DNA of 51,135 bases from Candidatus Thermoplasmatota archaeon (lineage in GTDB: Archaea > Thermoplasmatota > SW-10-69-26 > JACQPN01 > JAJPHT01), in the NCBI GenBank assembly GCA_035540375.1, contig DATLGO010000107.1, positions 1-51,135 on the forward strand, read 5' to 3'. Made by a program: the position numbers and the translations under genes. Within the stretch, counting starts at the first letter, position 1. Each line of letters starts with the position of its first letter. Of this stretch, positions 31,549 to 40,301 are shown one piece after another. Under the pieces are notes generated by a model that worked only from the letters and a program-made list of their open reading frames with translations, was not told where the DNA came from and ran no database searches.

Positions 31549-32655
31549 TCACGGCTTGGACGGCGCCGGGGCCGCGGTCGCCGCGGCCGGCGGGGCGGGC
31601 GCGTCGCGGGCCTTGCGCTTGAGCGCCCATTTGTAGTACGAGAGCGGATGGTTGACGTAGCGCCCGCTTCCGTCCTTGCGCTCCATGCGGCACCACTGAT
31701 CCTCGTTGTAGCAGATGCCGTACGTCTTCATCGCCTGGCATCCCGGGGGCGAGTATTCGGTGCCGGAGGTGACGCCCGTGATGTGCTCGACCTGGTAGCG
31801 CGTGAGGTCCTCGCGGAAGTCGGGCGCGGTCGAGAAGAGCTTCATGATGTCCTCGCTCGTCATTCCGATCGCGTGGAGGAACGACGTGATCGCGAACCGC
31901 GACGTGTGGGCCGCGTTCTCGCCGCGCTGGAGCTGACCAAGGATGTATTTCATGCAGGGCGGCAGGAGCTGGAGATCGACCTCGCCGAACTGCTCCGTCT
32001 GCATCGCGTCCTTGCGCGTCTTCGCCTCCTCGACGACGGCGGCGAGCTCCTCGGCGAGGCTCTTCGCGACCTCGTCGCTCACAGGGCGCGGAAGCTCGCC
32101 CTCGATGCGGCGTCGAAGCGCCTCCTGGACGAGTCGAGATAGATCCTTCGCGTCGAGCGTCAGGACGCCCTTCGCGAGGGGGCGGTTGACGAGCTTCCAT
32201 TCGGAGGCCTTGAGATGGACCGCGAGGCGCAGGTAGTCCGTGAAATGCAAGCGGTAGGCATCGCCCGCCGACTCGACCTCGAGGCCGACGTCGCGCGCGG
32301 CGGCGACGATGGCGGCCGTCGACTCCTCGCGCTCGAGAAACGATTTCACGCGCACGGCTTCCGCGAGGGCGTGGCGGCGGACGACGTAGGCGTCCTTCGT
32401 CAGCGACACGAGGATGCGCGCCACGCCGTACGAAAGGAGGTCCGTCATCGTCTCGGCGACCGGCGTCCCGCGCCCGAGGTTCGCGGGCGGAAGCGCTCCG
32501 TCGCGGAGCGCCGCGAGGACGCGGTCGCGCCCGGCCCGGCGCACGCGCGCCCACACCGCGTCGTTGAGCAGCTCCTCCAGCGACGGCCCTTCTTCCGCGA
32601 CGTAGCGCGAGGCGTCGGGGAGGAACGGGTAGCGCGCGCAGTGGAGGACGTCCAC
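31549..32655 (-). CDS. priL: DNA primase large subunit PriL
   Basis: Regulatory subunit of the archaeal primase. The C-terminal half shows the four cysteines of the 4Fe-4S cluster: QLLPPCMKYILGQL, SPPGCQAMKTYGICYNEDQWC. The N-terminal helical part is typical. A Pro/Ala tail of about 25 residues closes the 368-residue protein. GTG 32655 is the only reasonable start, with a CATAAGG element about 25 bases upstream. It lies 23 bases after homoserine dehydrogenase on the same strand, so it may share the threonine operon transcript. Confidence 0.9.
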   Translation of the reverse strand: MDVLHCARYPFLPDASRYVAEEGPSLEELLNDAVWARVRRAGRDRVLAALRDGALPPANLGRGTPVAETMTDLLSYGVARILVSLTKDAYVVRRHALAEAVRVKSFLEREESTAAIVAAARDVGLEVESAGDAYRLHFTDYLRLAVHLKASEWKLVNRPLAKGVLTLDAKDLSRLVQEALRRRIEGELPRPVSDEVAKSLAEELAAVVEEAKTRKDAMQTEQFGEVDLQLLPPCMKYILGQLQRGENAAHTSRFAITSFLHAIGMTSEDIMKLFSTAPDFREDLTRYQVEHITGVTSGTEYSPPGCQAMKTYGICYNEDQWCRMERKDGSGRYVNHPLSYYKWALKRKARDAPAPPAAATAAPAPSKP

Positions 32656-32678
32656 GCGCGACCCATCGCGAGGCCGCC

Positions 32679-33683
32679 TTATGTGGCTTTGCCGGCCGCG
32701 CCCCGGGGACTCGTCGCCTGGATGACGTCCGAAAGGACCGCGGTCGCGGTCTCGCGCCCGCCCGCGCCCTTCCCCACGAGCGTGAAGGCGCCCGCGTGCT
32801 CCGTCGTGTAGCGGACGACGTTCAGGGTCCCGTTCACGTTCAGCTCGCTCGAGCGGGGGACGAGCTTCGGCGCGACCTCGGCGGGGCCGTCGAGCCCGAC
32901 GCTCGCGACGAGCCGGATCGCGTATCCGCGCTCCCGCGCGAGCCGCATCGCGGCGCCCGACACCGACCGGATGCCGGTCGTCGCGACGTCCCCGAGGTGC
33001 AGGTTGCGACCGAGGACGTGGTTCGCGAGGATCACGACCTTTGCGGCCGCGTCGTGGCCGTCCACGTCCGCCGACGGATCGGCTTCCGCGTAGCCCAGCT
33101 CGCGCGCCTCGTCGAGCGCGGGCTCGAAGCCGAGACCCTCCTCCGCCATGCGCGTGAGGATGAAGTTCGACGTTCCGTTGAGAATGCCGTCGACGCGCGT
33201 CACGCGATTGCCTGGAAGGCAGCGATCGTGCAGGTTGAGCGTAGGGATGGCCCCCGCGACCGAGCCCTCGAAGAGGAAGGGAACGCCCTTCGCGCGGGCA
33301 AGCTCCGTGAGCTCGCGGTAAGCGACGACGAGGGGGCCCTTGTTCGCGGTGACGACGGGAATGCCCCGGCCGAGCGCTCGGCGCGTGATCTCGAGGCCGA
33401 CGCCGCCCGTCGCGAGGTTCGTGGGCGTGAGGTCGACCACGAGGTCGCACGCCACGGAAGCCGCGAGGTCGGCCGCGGCGCCCGGCTTGCGCCGCGCGAG
33501 GACGTCCGCGCCGGGCGCGAGGCCCGCGGGATCGATCCAAGCGCCGGAGGACCGCACGATGGCGACGACGGAGGGGTCGATGCCGTGGATCGATCGCAGG
33601 CGATCCCGGTCGGACGCGAGGATCTGGTGGAACGCCTTCGCCACCGCGCCGTAGCCGAAAAGCGCGATGCGCACGCGCTTCAT
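32679..33683 (-). CDS. hom: Homoserine dehydrogenase
   Basis: Reduces aspartate semialdehyde to homoserine with NAD(P)H. IALFGYGAVAKAFHQIL is the Rossmann loop, VVTANKGPLV and SVAGAIPTLN carry the conserved active-site region, GILNGTSNFILTRM and YAEADPSADVDGHDAAAK the catalytic Lys/Asp stretch. At 334 residues it has neither an aspartokinase domain nor a C-terminal ACT domain; a separate ACT protein is encoded just upstream. ATG 33683 overlaps that gene's stop (ATGA). Fourth gene in the order thrB-thrC-ACT-hom. Confidence 0.93.
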   Translation of the reverse strand: MKRVRIALFGYGAVAKAFHQILASDRDRLRSIHGIDPSVVAIVRSSGAWIDPAGLAPGADVLARRKPGAAADLAASVACDLVVDLTPTNLATGGVGLEITRRALGRGIPVVTANKGPLVVAYRELTELARAKGVPFLFEGSVAGAIPTLNLHDRCLPGNRVTRVDGILNGTSNFILTRMAEEGLGFEPALDEARELGYAEADPSADVDGHDAAAKVVILANHVLGRNLHLGDVATTGIRSVSGAAMRLARERGYAIRLVASVGLDGPAEVAPKLVPRSSELNVNGTLNVVRYTTEHAGAFTLVGKGAGGRETATAVLSDVIQATSPRGAAGKAT

Positions 33684-34177
33684 CGCGCCGCCTCCTCGAT
33701 CGCCGGAACGACCACGAGTCCGCGCGCCCGCGCAAGGGCTTCGACGCGTTCACGGGCGTCGGCGAGCACGCGCGCGGAAGGCGATTGGAATTCGATCAAT
33801 ACGGCGGAGGGCTTGTCCTTGTGCTCGATCTCGGCGCGCACATGCCGCACGTCCGCGCCGGCCGTGAAGAGCGCGTCCGTGAAGTCGCCGAGCTGCGCGC
33901 GGAATACATGACCGACGAGCAGAAGGGCGTGCGACGTGCCCGCGGCGCGGCCCGACACCGTCGTGACCCGGACCTCCGCGGAGAGCGCCGCGGTGAGCGG
34001 CTCCACCGCCGGCTCCTCGACGTCGAGCGCGAGGCGCACGGGCACGAGGTCGCCGCGGGCGCGCTCCCGCTCGTGCACGATGCTCAGGATGTTGGCCCCG
34101 AAGCGCGCGACGATGCCGAGCACGAGGCCGAGCTGGCCCGGCTGGTCGCGCAGCTCCACGAGGTATTCGACCTTCAT
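33680..34177 (-). CDS. ACT-domain amino-acid-binding regulator
   Basis: A 165-residue protein beginning MKVEYLVELRDQPGQLGLVL, the first strand and helix of an ACT domain; ILSIVHERERARGDLVPVRL continues it. A second, more divergent ACT-like half follows (TSHALLLVGHVFRAQLGDFT). ACT proteins bind amino acids and control enzymes allosterically. Placed between threonine synthase and homoserine dehydrogenase with ATGA overlaps on both sides, it probably gives threonine feedback to the ACT-less dehydrogenase; this is inference from context. Confidence 0.85.
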   Translation of the reverse strand: MKVEYLVELRDQPGQLGLVLGIVARFGANILSIVHERERARGDLVPVRLALDVEEPAVEPLTAALSAEVRVTTVSGRAAGTSHALLLVGHVFRAQLGDFTDALFTAGADVRHVRAEIEHKDKPSAVLIEFQSPSARVLADARERVEALARARGLVVVPAIEEAAR

Positions 34178-35358
34178 CGGAGGATCGCCTCCAGGGCTTC
34201 GAGCGTGGGATCGATCACGCGGGGTTCGGGCTTCCAAGCCGCCGCGTCCTTGAGGCCGTGTCCCGTCGCGACGAGAACGACCGATTCGTCCGCGGCGATC
34301 GCGCCCTGGGCCGCGAGCTTCCGCCAACCGGCAAGCGGCGCCGCGGAGGAGGGCTCGACGAAAAGGCCTTCGCGCGCCGCGAGGTCGCGCTGCGCCGCGA
34401 GGATCTCGTCGTCGGTCACCGTGAGCACCGCTCCCTTCGATTCGCGGAAGGCGGCCATCGCCTTCGTCGCGTTCACGGGATCGCCGATGCGGATCGCGGT
34501 CGCGACGGTCTCGGGCTTCGCGACGGCCGTGACCTCGGAAGCGCCCGCGGCGATCGCCCGCGCGATCGGGGCGGCGCCCTCGGCCTGCACGCCGACGAGG
34601 CGCGGGAGGCGGTCGATCATGTGGAGCGCCTTCAGCTCCTTGAGCGCCTTCCAGGCGGCGCTCACGTTCCCCGCATTGCCGACGGGGAACACCATGACGT
34701 CGGGCACGTTCCAGCCCATTGCCTCCACGACCTCGAAGGCGAGCGTCTTCTGGCCCTCGAGCCGGAGCGGATTGAGCGAGTTGACGAGGTACACGTCGCC
34801 CTTCGCCGCGAGGGCGGATACCATGCCCATCGCGTCGTCGAAGCTTCCGCGCACCGTCACGAGGCGCGCGCCGTGCGCGACCGCCTGCGCCACCTTGCCT
34901 TGCGCGACCTTGCCTTCGGGGAGGAGCACGATGCAGTTCAGCCCGGCGCGCGCGGCGTAGGCGGCCGCGGAGGCGCTCGTGTTGCCGGTGCTCGCGCACA
35001 CGACGGCCTTCGCGCCCAACGCCTTCGCCCACGTCAGGCCGAGCGTCATTCCGCGGTCCTTGAACGACCCCGTCGGGTTCGCGCCCTCGAGCTTGACGGC
35101 GACCTTGTTTCCGCCTTCCTTCGATAGCGGCACGAGCGGCGTGGCGCCCTCGTTCAGCGTGACCCAGGGCGCGGCGTCCGGGAACGGCAGCATGGACGAG
35201 TAGCGCCACACGCCGCGGCCGGAAAGGAGCGACGGCTCGATCCACCACGCGCCGCGCGCCTCCAGGAGGCCGCCGCAGTCGCAGACGTAGCGCGTGAGCG
35301 TGACGGCGTGGACGCGGGCGCATTGCAGGCAGTGGAGCGCGAGGTCATGGGGCGGCAA
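34174..35358 (-). CDS. thrC: Threonine synthase
   Basis: PLP enzyme making threonine from O-phosphohomoserine. A short zinc-like N-terminus (LHCLQCARVHAVTLTRYVCDCGG) precedes the core, with the PLP lysine in NPTGSFKDRGMT, the STGNTSASAAAYAARAG phosphate loop and VGNAGNVSAAWKAL. The frame has no ATG or GTG before CLQC. TTG 35358, preceded by GGAGGTG with 9 bases between the core and the start, is the evident initiator and lies within the end of thrB. The stop overlaps the ACT gene (ATGA). Length is 394 residues. Confidence 0.92.
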   Translation of the reverse strand: MPPHDLALHCLQCARVHAVTLTRYVCDCGGLLEARGAWWIEPSLLSGRGVWRYSSMLPFPDAAPWVTLNEGATPLVPLSKEGGNKVAVKLEGANPTGSFKDRGMTLGLTWAKALGAKAVVCASTGNTSASAAAYAARAGLNCIVLLPEGKVAQGKVAQAVAHGARLVTVRGSFDDAMGMVSALAAKGDVYLVNSLNPLRLEGQKTLAFEVVEAMGWNVPDVMVFPVGNAGNVSAAWKALKELKALHMIDRLPRLVGVQAEGAAPIARAIAAGASEVTAVAKPETVATAIRIGDPVNATKAMAAFRESKGAVLTVTDDEILAAQRDLAAREGLFVEPSSAAPLAGWRKLAAQGAIAADESVVLVATGHGLKDAAAWKPEPRVIDPTLEALEAILR

Positions 35359-36268
35359 CGGGGAGCACCTCCCGCGCGGGCGGCGCCGCGAAGGCGTCGG
35401 CCGGGACGCCCGCTTCGCGGTACACGTCCGCGAGCGCCCTCGCGACCGATTCAGCCTGCGTCTTGAAGTCGCAGACGGCGAACATGGAGGGGCCCGACCC
35501 CGAGATGGCGAACCCGTGCGCGCCCGACGCGAGCGCGGCGGCGCGCGCCTCGGCGTGCCGGGGAATGAACGCCGCGCGGTGCGGCGCCGCGAGCGCGTCG
35601 TCCATCGCCGCGCCGAGCGCGACGACGTCGCCGCGGTGGCACGCGTCCACGACGCGCGCGACGCGCGCCATGTTCGCGACGACGGCCTCCATCGGGACGC
35701 TGCGCGGCACGACGGCGCGCATGCGGCGCGTTTCGAGCTTGACATGCGGCCGGACGACCGCGAGGTAAAGCGTCTGGGGCGGCTCGACGCGCACGACGTC
35801 GTCGCGGCCGGGGCAGACGAGCGCGAGCCCGCCGAAGAGCGCCGCCGAGACGTCGTCGCGGTGCGACCCGGAGACGGCGGCCTCGCCCGCGGCGGCTGCG
35901 GCGAGGAGGTCGGCGGCGCCGATCGCGTGGCGCTTGCCGTACGCAGCGAGAAAGGCCTTCGCGGCCGCGGCGGAGGAGGACGCCGAGGAGCCGAGGCCCG
36001 ACCCGGGCGGCACGCCCTTCTCGACATGCACGTGGAGCGCGTCCTTCACGCCGAAGCGCCGGCGCAGGTGCTCGACCGCGACGGCCGCGCAGTTGCGGCG
36101 CCAGTCCGCGGGGATGTCCGCCGCGCCGATCCCGGACACGGTCACGCGGTCCTCGGCCGCCTCGGCGAGGCGCACGCTGTCGCCGCGGATCGCGAGCGCG
36201 AGGCTCATGACGTCGAAGCCGGGCCCGAAGTTGCCGACGGTCCCGGGAGCGTGCCCGGTCGCTTCCAT
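35345..36268 (-). CDS. thrB: Homoserine kinase
   Basis: GHMP kinase that phosphorylates homoserine, the step before threonine synthase. The 307-residue protein begins with APGTVGNFGPGFDVMSLAL and has the ATP loop PGSGLGSSASSSAAAAKAF; the C-terminal GAHGFAISGSGPSMFAVCD is the third GHMP motif. It is the first gene of the thrB-thrC-ACT-hom set. Its 3' end carries the ribosome site and TTG start of threonine synthase. Confidence 0.94.
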   Translation of the reverse strand: MEATGHAPGTVGNFGPGFDVMSLALAIRGDSVRLAEAAEDRVTVSGIGAADIPADWRRNCAAVAVEHLRRRFGVKDALHVHVEKGVPPGSGLGSSASSSAAAAKAFLAAYGKRHAIGAADLLAAAAAGEAAVSGSHRDDVSAALFGGLALVCPGRDDVVRVEPPQTLYLAVVRPHVKLETRRMRAVVPRSVPMEAVVANMARVARVVDACHRGDVVALGAAMDDALAAPHRAAFIPRHAEARAAALASGAHGFAISGSGPSMFAVCDFKTQAESVARALADVYREAGVPADAFAAPPAREVLPVAAP

Positions 36269-36303
36269 GAGGAGAGCGGGTCACGACTGGTCGGGGTCGG
36301 GCT

Positions 36304-37203
36304 TCAAGATGTCGGAACGGGCGGCGCCTCGGGGGCCAAGGGAAGCTCCACATCCGCCGCGAGCAGGTAGAACTCCGCAAGCCCCGAGATGCCGCCGCCC
36401 GCGCCCGTCGCGTGGAACGTGTAGTCGCCGGGCCCTCGCGCGTCGGGACCCGTCGTTTCCCCCCAATGGCAGATGGGCTGGAGCGCGATGAAAACATCCG
36501 TGCACGGCTCCACGCCCTGAGGGCCCGTGACGGCGAAGGCATTCGCCGACGCAAGGACCGGCGCGTAGATGCCGACGAGCGCGCGCTCGATCGAGAGGTC
36601 GCGCATCGAGGCCACGTTGGCGCGCACGCCCCACCCGTCCTCGTACGCGTGCGCGCTCGCCGCCGAGCGGAACTCCGAGGAGGTGAGGAGGTACGCTTCG
36701 ACGCCGCTCGTGATGCCGAGGATCTCGACGCCCTCGCCGCCCTGGAGGCGCCAGGCGAAGCGCTCGATGTCGCCCGCGGCGAAGAGGAGGAGGACGCGCT
36801 CGCCGACGATCGTGACGGGGGACCGGGGGTCGTTGAATCCGCTTCCCACGCCGACGCCTTGCCAATGGAAATCGCCGCGGTTTAGCGCGTCGTGCCGGAC
36901 GGCGCCGAATCCCGCGTCGACGGCGACGCCATGCTGGCCGGGGAAGCCCGCATACGTGTTGGTGGACTGCCAGGAGCCATTGCCCGCGTAGCCGAAGGAA
37001 GCGGCGCCCACGGGCCCCCCCTTGCCCCACACGGAAGCCTCTCCGACGACCTCGGTGCCCGGCGTCGACAGGCGGATCGCGACCCAGCCCGGGCCCGCGA
37101 ATTCGCCGCTCGCGAGCGTCGGGAGATCAGGGTCGTGGATCGCGAACGCAGGCGCGGCGAGGGCAGCGACAAGACAGAGGGCGAGCGCGGTGGAGCGGAG
37201 CAT
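36304..37203 (-). CDS. Secreted protein of unknown function
   Basis: A 299-residue protein with a clear signal peptide (MLRSTALALCLVAALAAPAFA, cleavage after FA near residue 21) and a beta-rich mature part, with aromatic and Gly-rich repeats such as GFPGQHGVAVDAGFGAVRH. Two cysteines (VEPCTDVF and LQPICHWG) could form a disulfide. There is no C-terminal anchor, so it is likely released or attached by another route. ATG 37203 is chosen because it precedes the signal peptide directly. No family recognised. Confidence 0.65.
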   Translation of the reverse strand: MLRSTALALCLVAALAAPAFAIHDPDLPTLASGEFAGPGWVAIRLSTPGTEVVGEASVWGKGGPVGAASFGYAGNGSWQSTNTYAGFPGQHGVAVDAGFGAVRHDALNRGDFHWQGVGVGSGFNDPRSPVTIVGERVLLLFAAGDIERFAWRLQGGEGVEILGITSGVEAYLLTSSEFRSAASAHAYEDGWGVRANVASMRDLSIERALVGIYAPVLASANAFAVTGPQGVEPCTDVFIALQPICHWGETTGPDARGPGDYTFHATGAGGGISGLAEFYLLAADVELPLAPEAPPVPTS

Positions 37204-37411
37204 GGCGGAAGGCCTCCCGGCCTCAGGACGAAGGGCGGGGTCTTGGTCTTGCCGCGCAGCGTTCGGCGGCGGACCCGCGTGGGTACGGGTCAGCCCGGAA
37301 GCCGCACGTCGCCGAACGGGCACGTCTCCTCATCAGGTTGGCACGGCGCCGGCGTGGCCGCCCAGCCATGGAGCGCGTCCGCGCGGGGGGATACAGAAGG
37401 GGAAGGCCGTC

Positions 37412-38146
37412 TCAGCTCTCGATGCGCGGCGCGAGCAGGTACGTGACGTGCCCGTTGCCGCCCGCGATGTCGAACTCCATCCGCACGGGGTAGTCCGACC
37501 CGAGGTTGAGGTGCACGCCCTCGGACCCCTTCGCGGCCTTGACCATGTTGGAGAAGTAGTCGAGCGAGAAGAGCGACTTCACGCGCTCGTTCGTCTTGAG
37601 CTCCGGGAGCGTGGCCTTGTCGAGCTTGAGGTTCACCGTGTCGGTGTCGCCCTCCGCGAGAAGCTCGAAATGGTCCTTGTCCGCGATGAGCGCCACGTGG
37701 TCCGAAACGGCCTCCGAGGCGCGGATGCCGCGCTCGAGCTCGGAGGCGGCGACCGTGACCTGGCAGGGAAGATCGAGCTTCGGGACCTTCGGGTCCGTCA
37801 TGCCCGAGGTGTCGACGAGCGACATGCGCCGCACGAGGTTGCCGATCTTGAGAACGAGGCGGTGGTTGTCCGCGTCGTACGTGACGTCGACGATGTCGTC
37901 CGAGGCGGCGAGCTTCAGCACCTCCTTGAACTTGTCCATGTCGATGCCGATCTCCATCTTGTCGGCCTCGAACTTCTCGAAGGCCGACTTGCGGATGGTG
38001 AGCTCGACCATCGCCACGTGCGCGGGGTCCACGGCCTTCAGGGAGATCCCGTCGGCGCTGATGTGGAACTTGGCCTCGTCCACCAGGGTCGAGGTGGCGT
38101 CGATGACGTTCTTCAGAACGTCGGCCTTCACGCGCGCGTGGAGCAT
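37412..38146 (-). CDS. pcn: DNA sliding clamp PCNA
   Basis: Ring-forming processivity factor for DNA polymerases, ligase and FEN1. MLHARVKADVLKNVIDATST, FHISADGISLKAVDPAHVAM and the C-terminal DYPVRMEFDIAGGNGHVTYL with LLAPRIES match archaeal PCNA over the full 244 residues. ATG 38146 lies 27 bases after the TTTTAAAA box, so the message is probably leaderless. It stands alone on its strand, with a PP-loop-like gene divergent from it. Confidence 0.95.
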   Translation of the reverse strand: MLHARVKADVLKNVIDATSTLVDEAKFHISADGISLKAVDPAHVAMVELTIRKSAFEKFEADKMEIGIDMDKFKEVLKLAASDDIVDVTYDADNHRLVLKIGNLVRRMSLVDTSGMTDPKVPKLDLPCQVTVAASELERGIRASEAVSDHVALIADKDHFELLAEGDTDTVNLKLDKATLPELKTNERVKSLFSLDYFSNMVKAAKGSEGVHLNLGSDYPVRMEFDIAGGNGHVTYLLAPRIES

Positions 38147-38168
38147 GGACGCTTGAACGGGGGGCACG

Positions 38169-38177
38169 TTTTAAAAG
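38169..38177 (-). promoter_or_regulatory. TATA-like box of PCNA
   Basis: CTTTTAAAA on the coding strand, centred about 27 bases before the PCNA ATG, the spacing seen at several other genes in this window. Confidence 0.65.
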
Positions 38178-38292
38178 CTTCTCCCAAGCGATCAGCCAGC
38201 CCCCGAAAAACCCCTCGAACACTTGCCGAAACGGACCCTTGTTTCCGATGGAGATCGGGCACCTTGAAGCGTCGCGGCGGCCGTCCCCGGCC

Positions 38293-38913
38293 ATGCGCGT
38301 CGCGCTCGCCTGGGCGGGAGGTCTCGGAAGCGTCCTCGCGCTCGACGCGCTCCTCGACGCCGGCCACGACGTGACGCTCGTGAACGTCGTCGACGCGGCC
38401 TCGCGGCGCGACCCCGCGCGCGGCGCGCCCGACTTCCTTCTCGACGCGCAGATGGCGCTCACGGGCGCGCGCTTCGCGCAGACGCGGTTCGACGGCGGCG
38501 TGCAGGCAAAGTCTCGCGAACCCCCCGCGTTCGCGCCCGTGGTCGCGCTCGCCGCGCGCGCGTCGGGCGCGGAAGCGCTCGCTGTCGGCGGCGCGCTCGA
38601 CGGAGCGTGGACGCGCGCCGCCCACGCCGCGGGGCTTGAACCGCTCGCGCCCGTCGCGGGCCTCGACGCGGCAAGCGCCCTCGCGCGCGCTCGTGAACGA
38701 GGACACCGAGCGTTCACGGTCGCGGTCGCGCAGCGCGCGGACGCGGCGCGCCTCGGCCGGTTCGTCGACGAGACGGATGGCGCGCCGCGGGCGGGCGACC
38801 GCACGCTCGTCGTCGCGAGCCCCCGATTCGCGCGGCGGCTCGACGTCGCGGCGGGCGAGGCGCGCGAGCACGGCGACGGGATGGCGCTCGACGTGACCTT
38901 GCGGGGATGCTGA
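38293..38913 (+). CDS. PP-loop-like (Dph6-related) protein with degenerate loop
   Basis: A 206-residue protein starting MRVALAWAGGLGSVLALDAL. The position and flanks resemble the PP-loop SGGKDS of diphthine-ammonia ligase-like ATP pyrophosphatases, followed as usual by AGHDVTLVNVVDA, but the loop reads AGGLGS, with Ser to Ala and Lys-Asp to Leu-Gly. GAEALAVGGALDGAWTRAAH and GLEPLAPVAGLDAASALAR follow the order of Dph6. It may have lost ATP cleavage. ATG 38293 is used. The assignment is by pattern and moderate. Confidence 0.55.
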   Translation: MRVALAWAGGLGSVLALDALLDAGHDVTLVNVVDAASRRDPARGAPDFLLDAQMALTGARFAQTRFDGGVQAKSREPPAFAPVVALAARASGAEALAVGGALDGAWTRAAHAAGLEPLAPVAGLDAASALARARERGHRAFTVAVAQRADAARLGRFVDETDGAPRAGDRTLVVASPRFARRLDVAAGEAREHGDGMALDVTLRGC

Positions 38914-39094
38914 TCGGATCGGCGCCCGAAACCCGGATGCCCGTCGACGTGCCGGCCGTGCCCAGGACGAACTCTTGTGTCAACGATGGCGGCGGTAGGT
39001 TCGCGTCGCAAAATTCCGGGCCCGATCGAGCAACATCGAGGATGCTTGAGCGCGCGATCTGCAGCGCGATCGAAGGAGTCGGCGAGCCACCGAG

Positions 39095-39116
39095 CCCGGC
39101 CGCATCGACGGCCGGG
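39095..39116 (-). terminator. Hairpin after the 39119 gene
   Basis: CCCGGCCG (39095-39102) pairs perfectly with CGGCCGGG (39109-39116) around a 6-base loop, 2 bases beyond the stop codon of the leftward gene. No T-run follows, so the terminator role is from position and strength. Confidence 0.55.
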
Positions 39117-39118
39117 TG

Positions 39119-39847
39119 TCAACGATCGTGCACGCGCAATTCCTCAAGCGGCACAATATCGTATCCCTCGATCGCGAACACGGGCGTTTCCCAGCTCATG
39201 TCGATCGCAACGGGCACCCCGAGAATCTTCGTGTCGTCTTCCGCGAAGCATCCCTGGTCTCGCAGGTGGCGCTCGCCCACGTCGCTCAGCACGACGCGCC
39301 GGATGCCGCGCCCGCTCGCCCAGCGCGAGCGGATTGCCTGTTCGACCTGGCCCCTGAGATGGCCCGCCTTGTCCTCCTCCTGGACGCTGCGGGCCGAGGA
39401 TTTCTGCGCGTGCGCCTCCGTGGTGAGGCCGCGGAGGGTTTCGCGCAACTGGTCGCAGATCTCGCGATGGAGGTCCGCCATCTCATCGAACGGCTCGCGC
39501 GTCTCGAGCGTCGGCGCCGAGCGCGCCATGAACGCAATGAGTCGCAACTGGTTCTCGGCGAGGTCGAGGAATGATTCGAGGATGAAACGCTCGCCCTCGC
39601 GCAGGAACCGCTCATCGAGCGCGCGGTTCCCTCGGGTGCGCGCCCAATCCTCGGCGGCGCGCCGCGCGAGACGGTGCGACCGCACAACCAGGCCCGGGAG
39701 GGCCGCGAGCGCGTCGCGCCGCTCCGGCACCGGATCATGATAGAGAATCCCGTGATATCGGGAATTGAGCATGGGCTCATCAAAGATGAGAAGGCCTTCC
39801 ACGATGTCGCGGATGCTGGGGTTCTTCGGCCCGCGCTCTGTTTCCAT
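39119..39847 (-). CDS. Orphan helical protein
   Basis: A 242-residue protein, METERGPKNPSIRDIVEGLL, with a helical middle rich in Arg/Glu/Leu (ERFLREGERFILESFLDLAE, MADLHREICDQLRETLRGL) and a C-terminal alpha/beta part (GRGIRRVVLSDVGERHL, VPVAIDMSWETPVFAIEGYD). I recognise no family. A TATA box at 39875-39883 lies 32 bases upstream and a strong hairpin follows the stop, so it is a single-gene unit. Codon use is somewhat less G+C-biased than nearby genes, a hint of later arrival. Confidence 0.65.
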   Translation of the reverse strand: METERGPKNPSIRDIVEGLLIFDEPMLNSRYHGILYHDPVPERRDALAALPGLVVRSHRLARRAAEDWARTRGNRALDERFLREGERFILESFLDLAENQLRLIAFMARSAPTLETREPFDEMADLHREICDQLRETLRGLTTEAHAQKSSARSVQEEDKAGHLRGQVEQAIRSRWASGRGIRRVVLSDVGERHLRDQGCFAEDDTKILGVPVAIDMSWETPVFAIEGYDIVPLEELRVHDR

Positions 39848-39874
39848 GGTCCAACATGTGCGAAGCGCGGGACT

Positions 39875-39883
39875 GAATATTTT
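39875..39883 (-). promoter_or_regulatory. TATA box of the orphan helical gene
   Basis: The coding strand reads AAAATATTC, a strong A/T element in an otherwise G+C-rich gap, centred 32 bases before ATG 39847. Confidence 0.6.
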
Positions 39884-39955
39884 GCCAAAGCCGCCCCGTT
39901 GTCCCCCCGGGCCTTCCTTCCGCCGGTCGCCAGCGACCCCGCCCGGTTTGGGCGT

Positions 39956-40204
39956 TCACCATCGGTCAGGGTAGCGCTCCTTTCCCGGTTTCGGCTTCCA
40001 ATCCTCGTGGTCTGTGCCGGCCCGTATGGGCGTCGAGATGCCGGGCATCACGTCGCCGCCCGTGTCGGGTCCCGATCGGCGGGCGAGGGGAGGGGCGCGC
40101 TGGCGCGCGGCGCGCGCTTCCTTCGCGCGGCGGCGATCCTCGTCGTAGGGCTTGTACGTGGGCTCGCCGTAGGTGAGCCGTTCGTACCATTCGCGCTCCT
40201 CCAT
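39956..40204 (-). CDS. Small charged protein of unknown function
   Basis: An 82-residue hydrophilic protein beginning MEEREWYERLTYGEPTYKPY, with a basic helix (DEDRRRAKEARAARQRAPPL) and a Pro/Gly-rich tail ending KPGKERYPDRW. It looks largely disordered. A GGTGA precedes the ATG at close spacing. An in-frame ATG at 40231 would add nine residues. No family recognised. Confidence 0.5.
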   Translation of the reverse strand: MEEREWYERLTYGEPTYKPYDEDRRRAKEARAARQRAPPLARRSGPDTGGDVMPGISTPIRAGTDHEDWKPKPGKERYPDRW

Positions 40205-40301
40205 GTTCGTCACCTTCCGGTTGCCGACCATGGTTCCGGAAAGCCCGGAAACGCATGATGAAGCATCTGGCCGGTTCATCGAGGACGGGGTGAAACAACC
40301 C

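Noticed and set aside
37290-38128. A long minus-strand frame in a different phase across PCNA
   Set aside because: PCNA is certain in its own frame; the alternative product has no family likeness.
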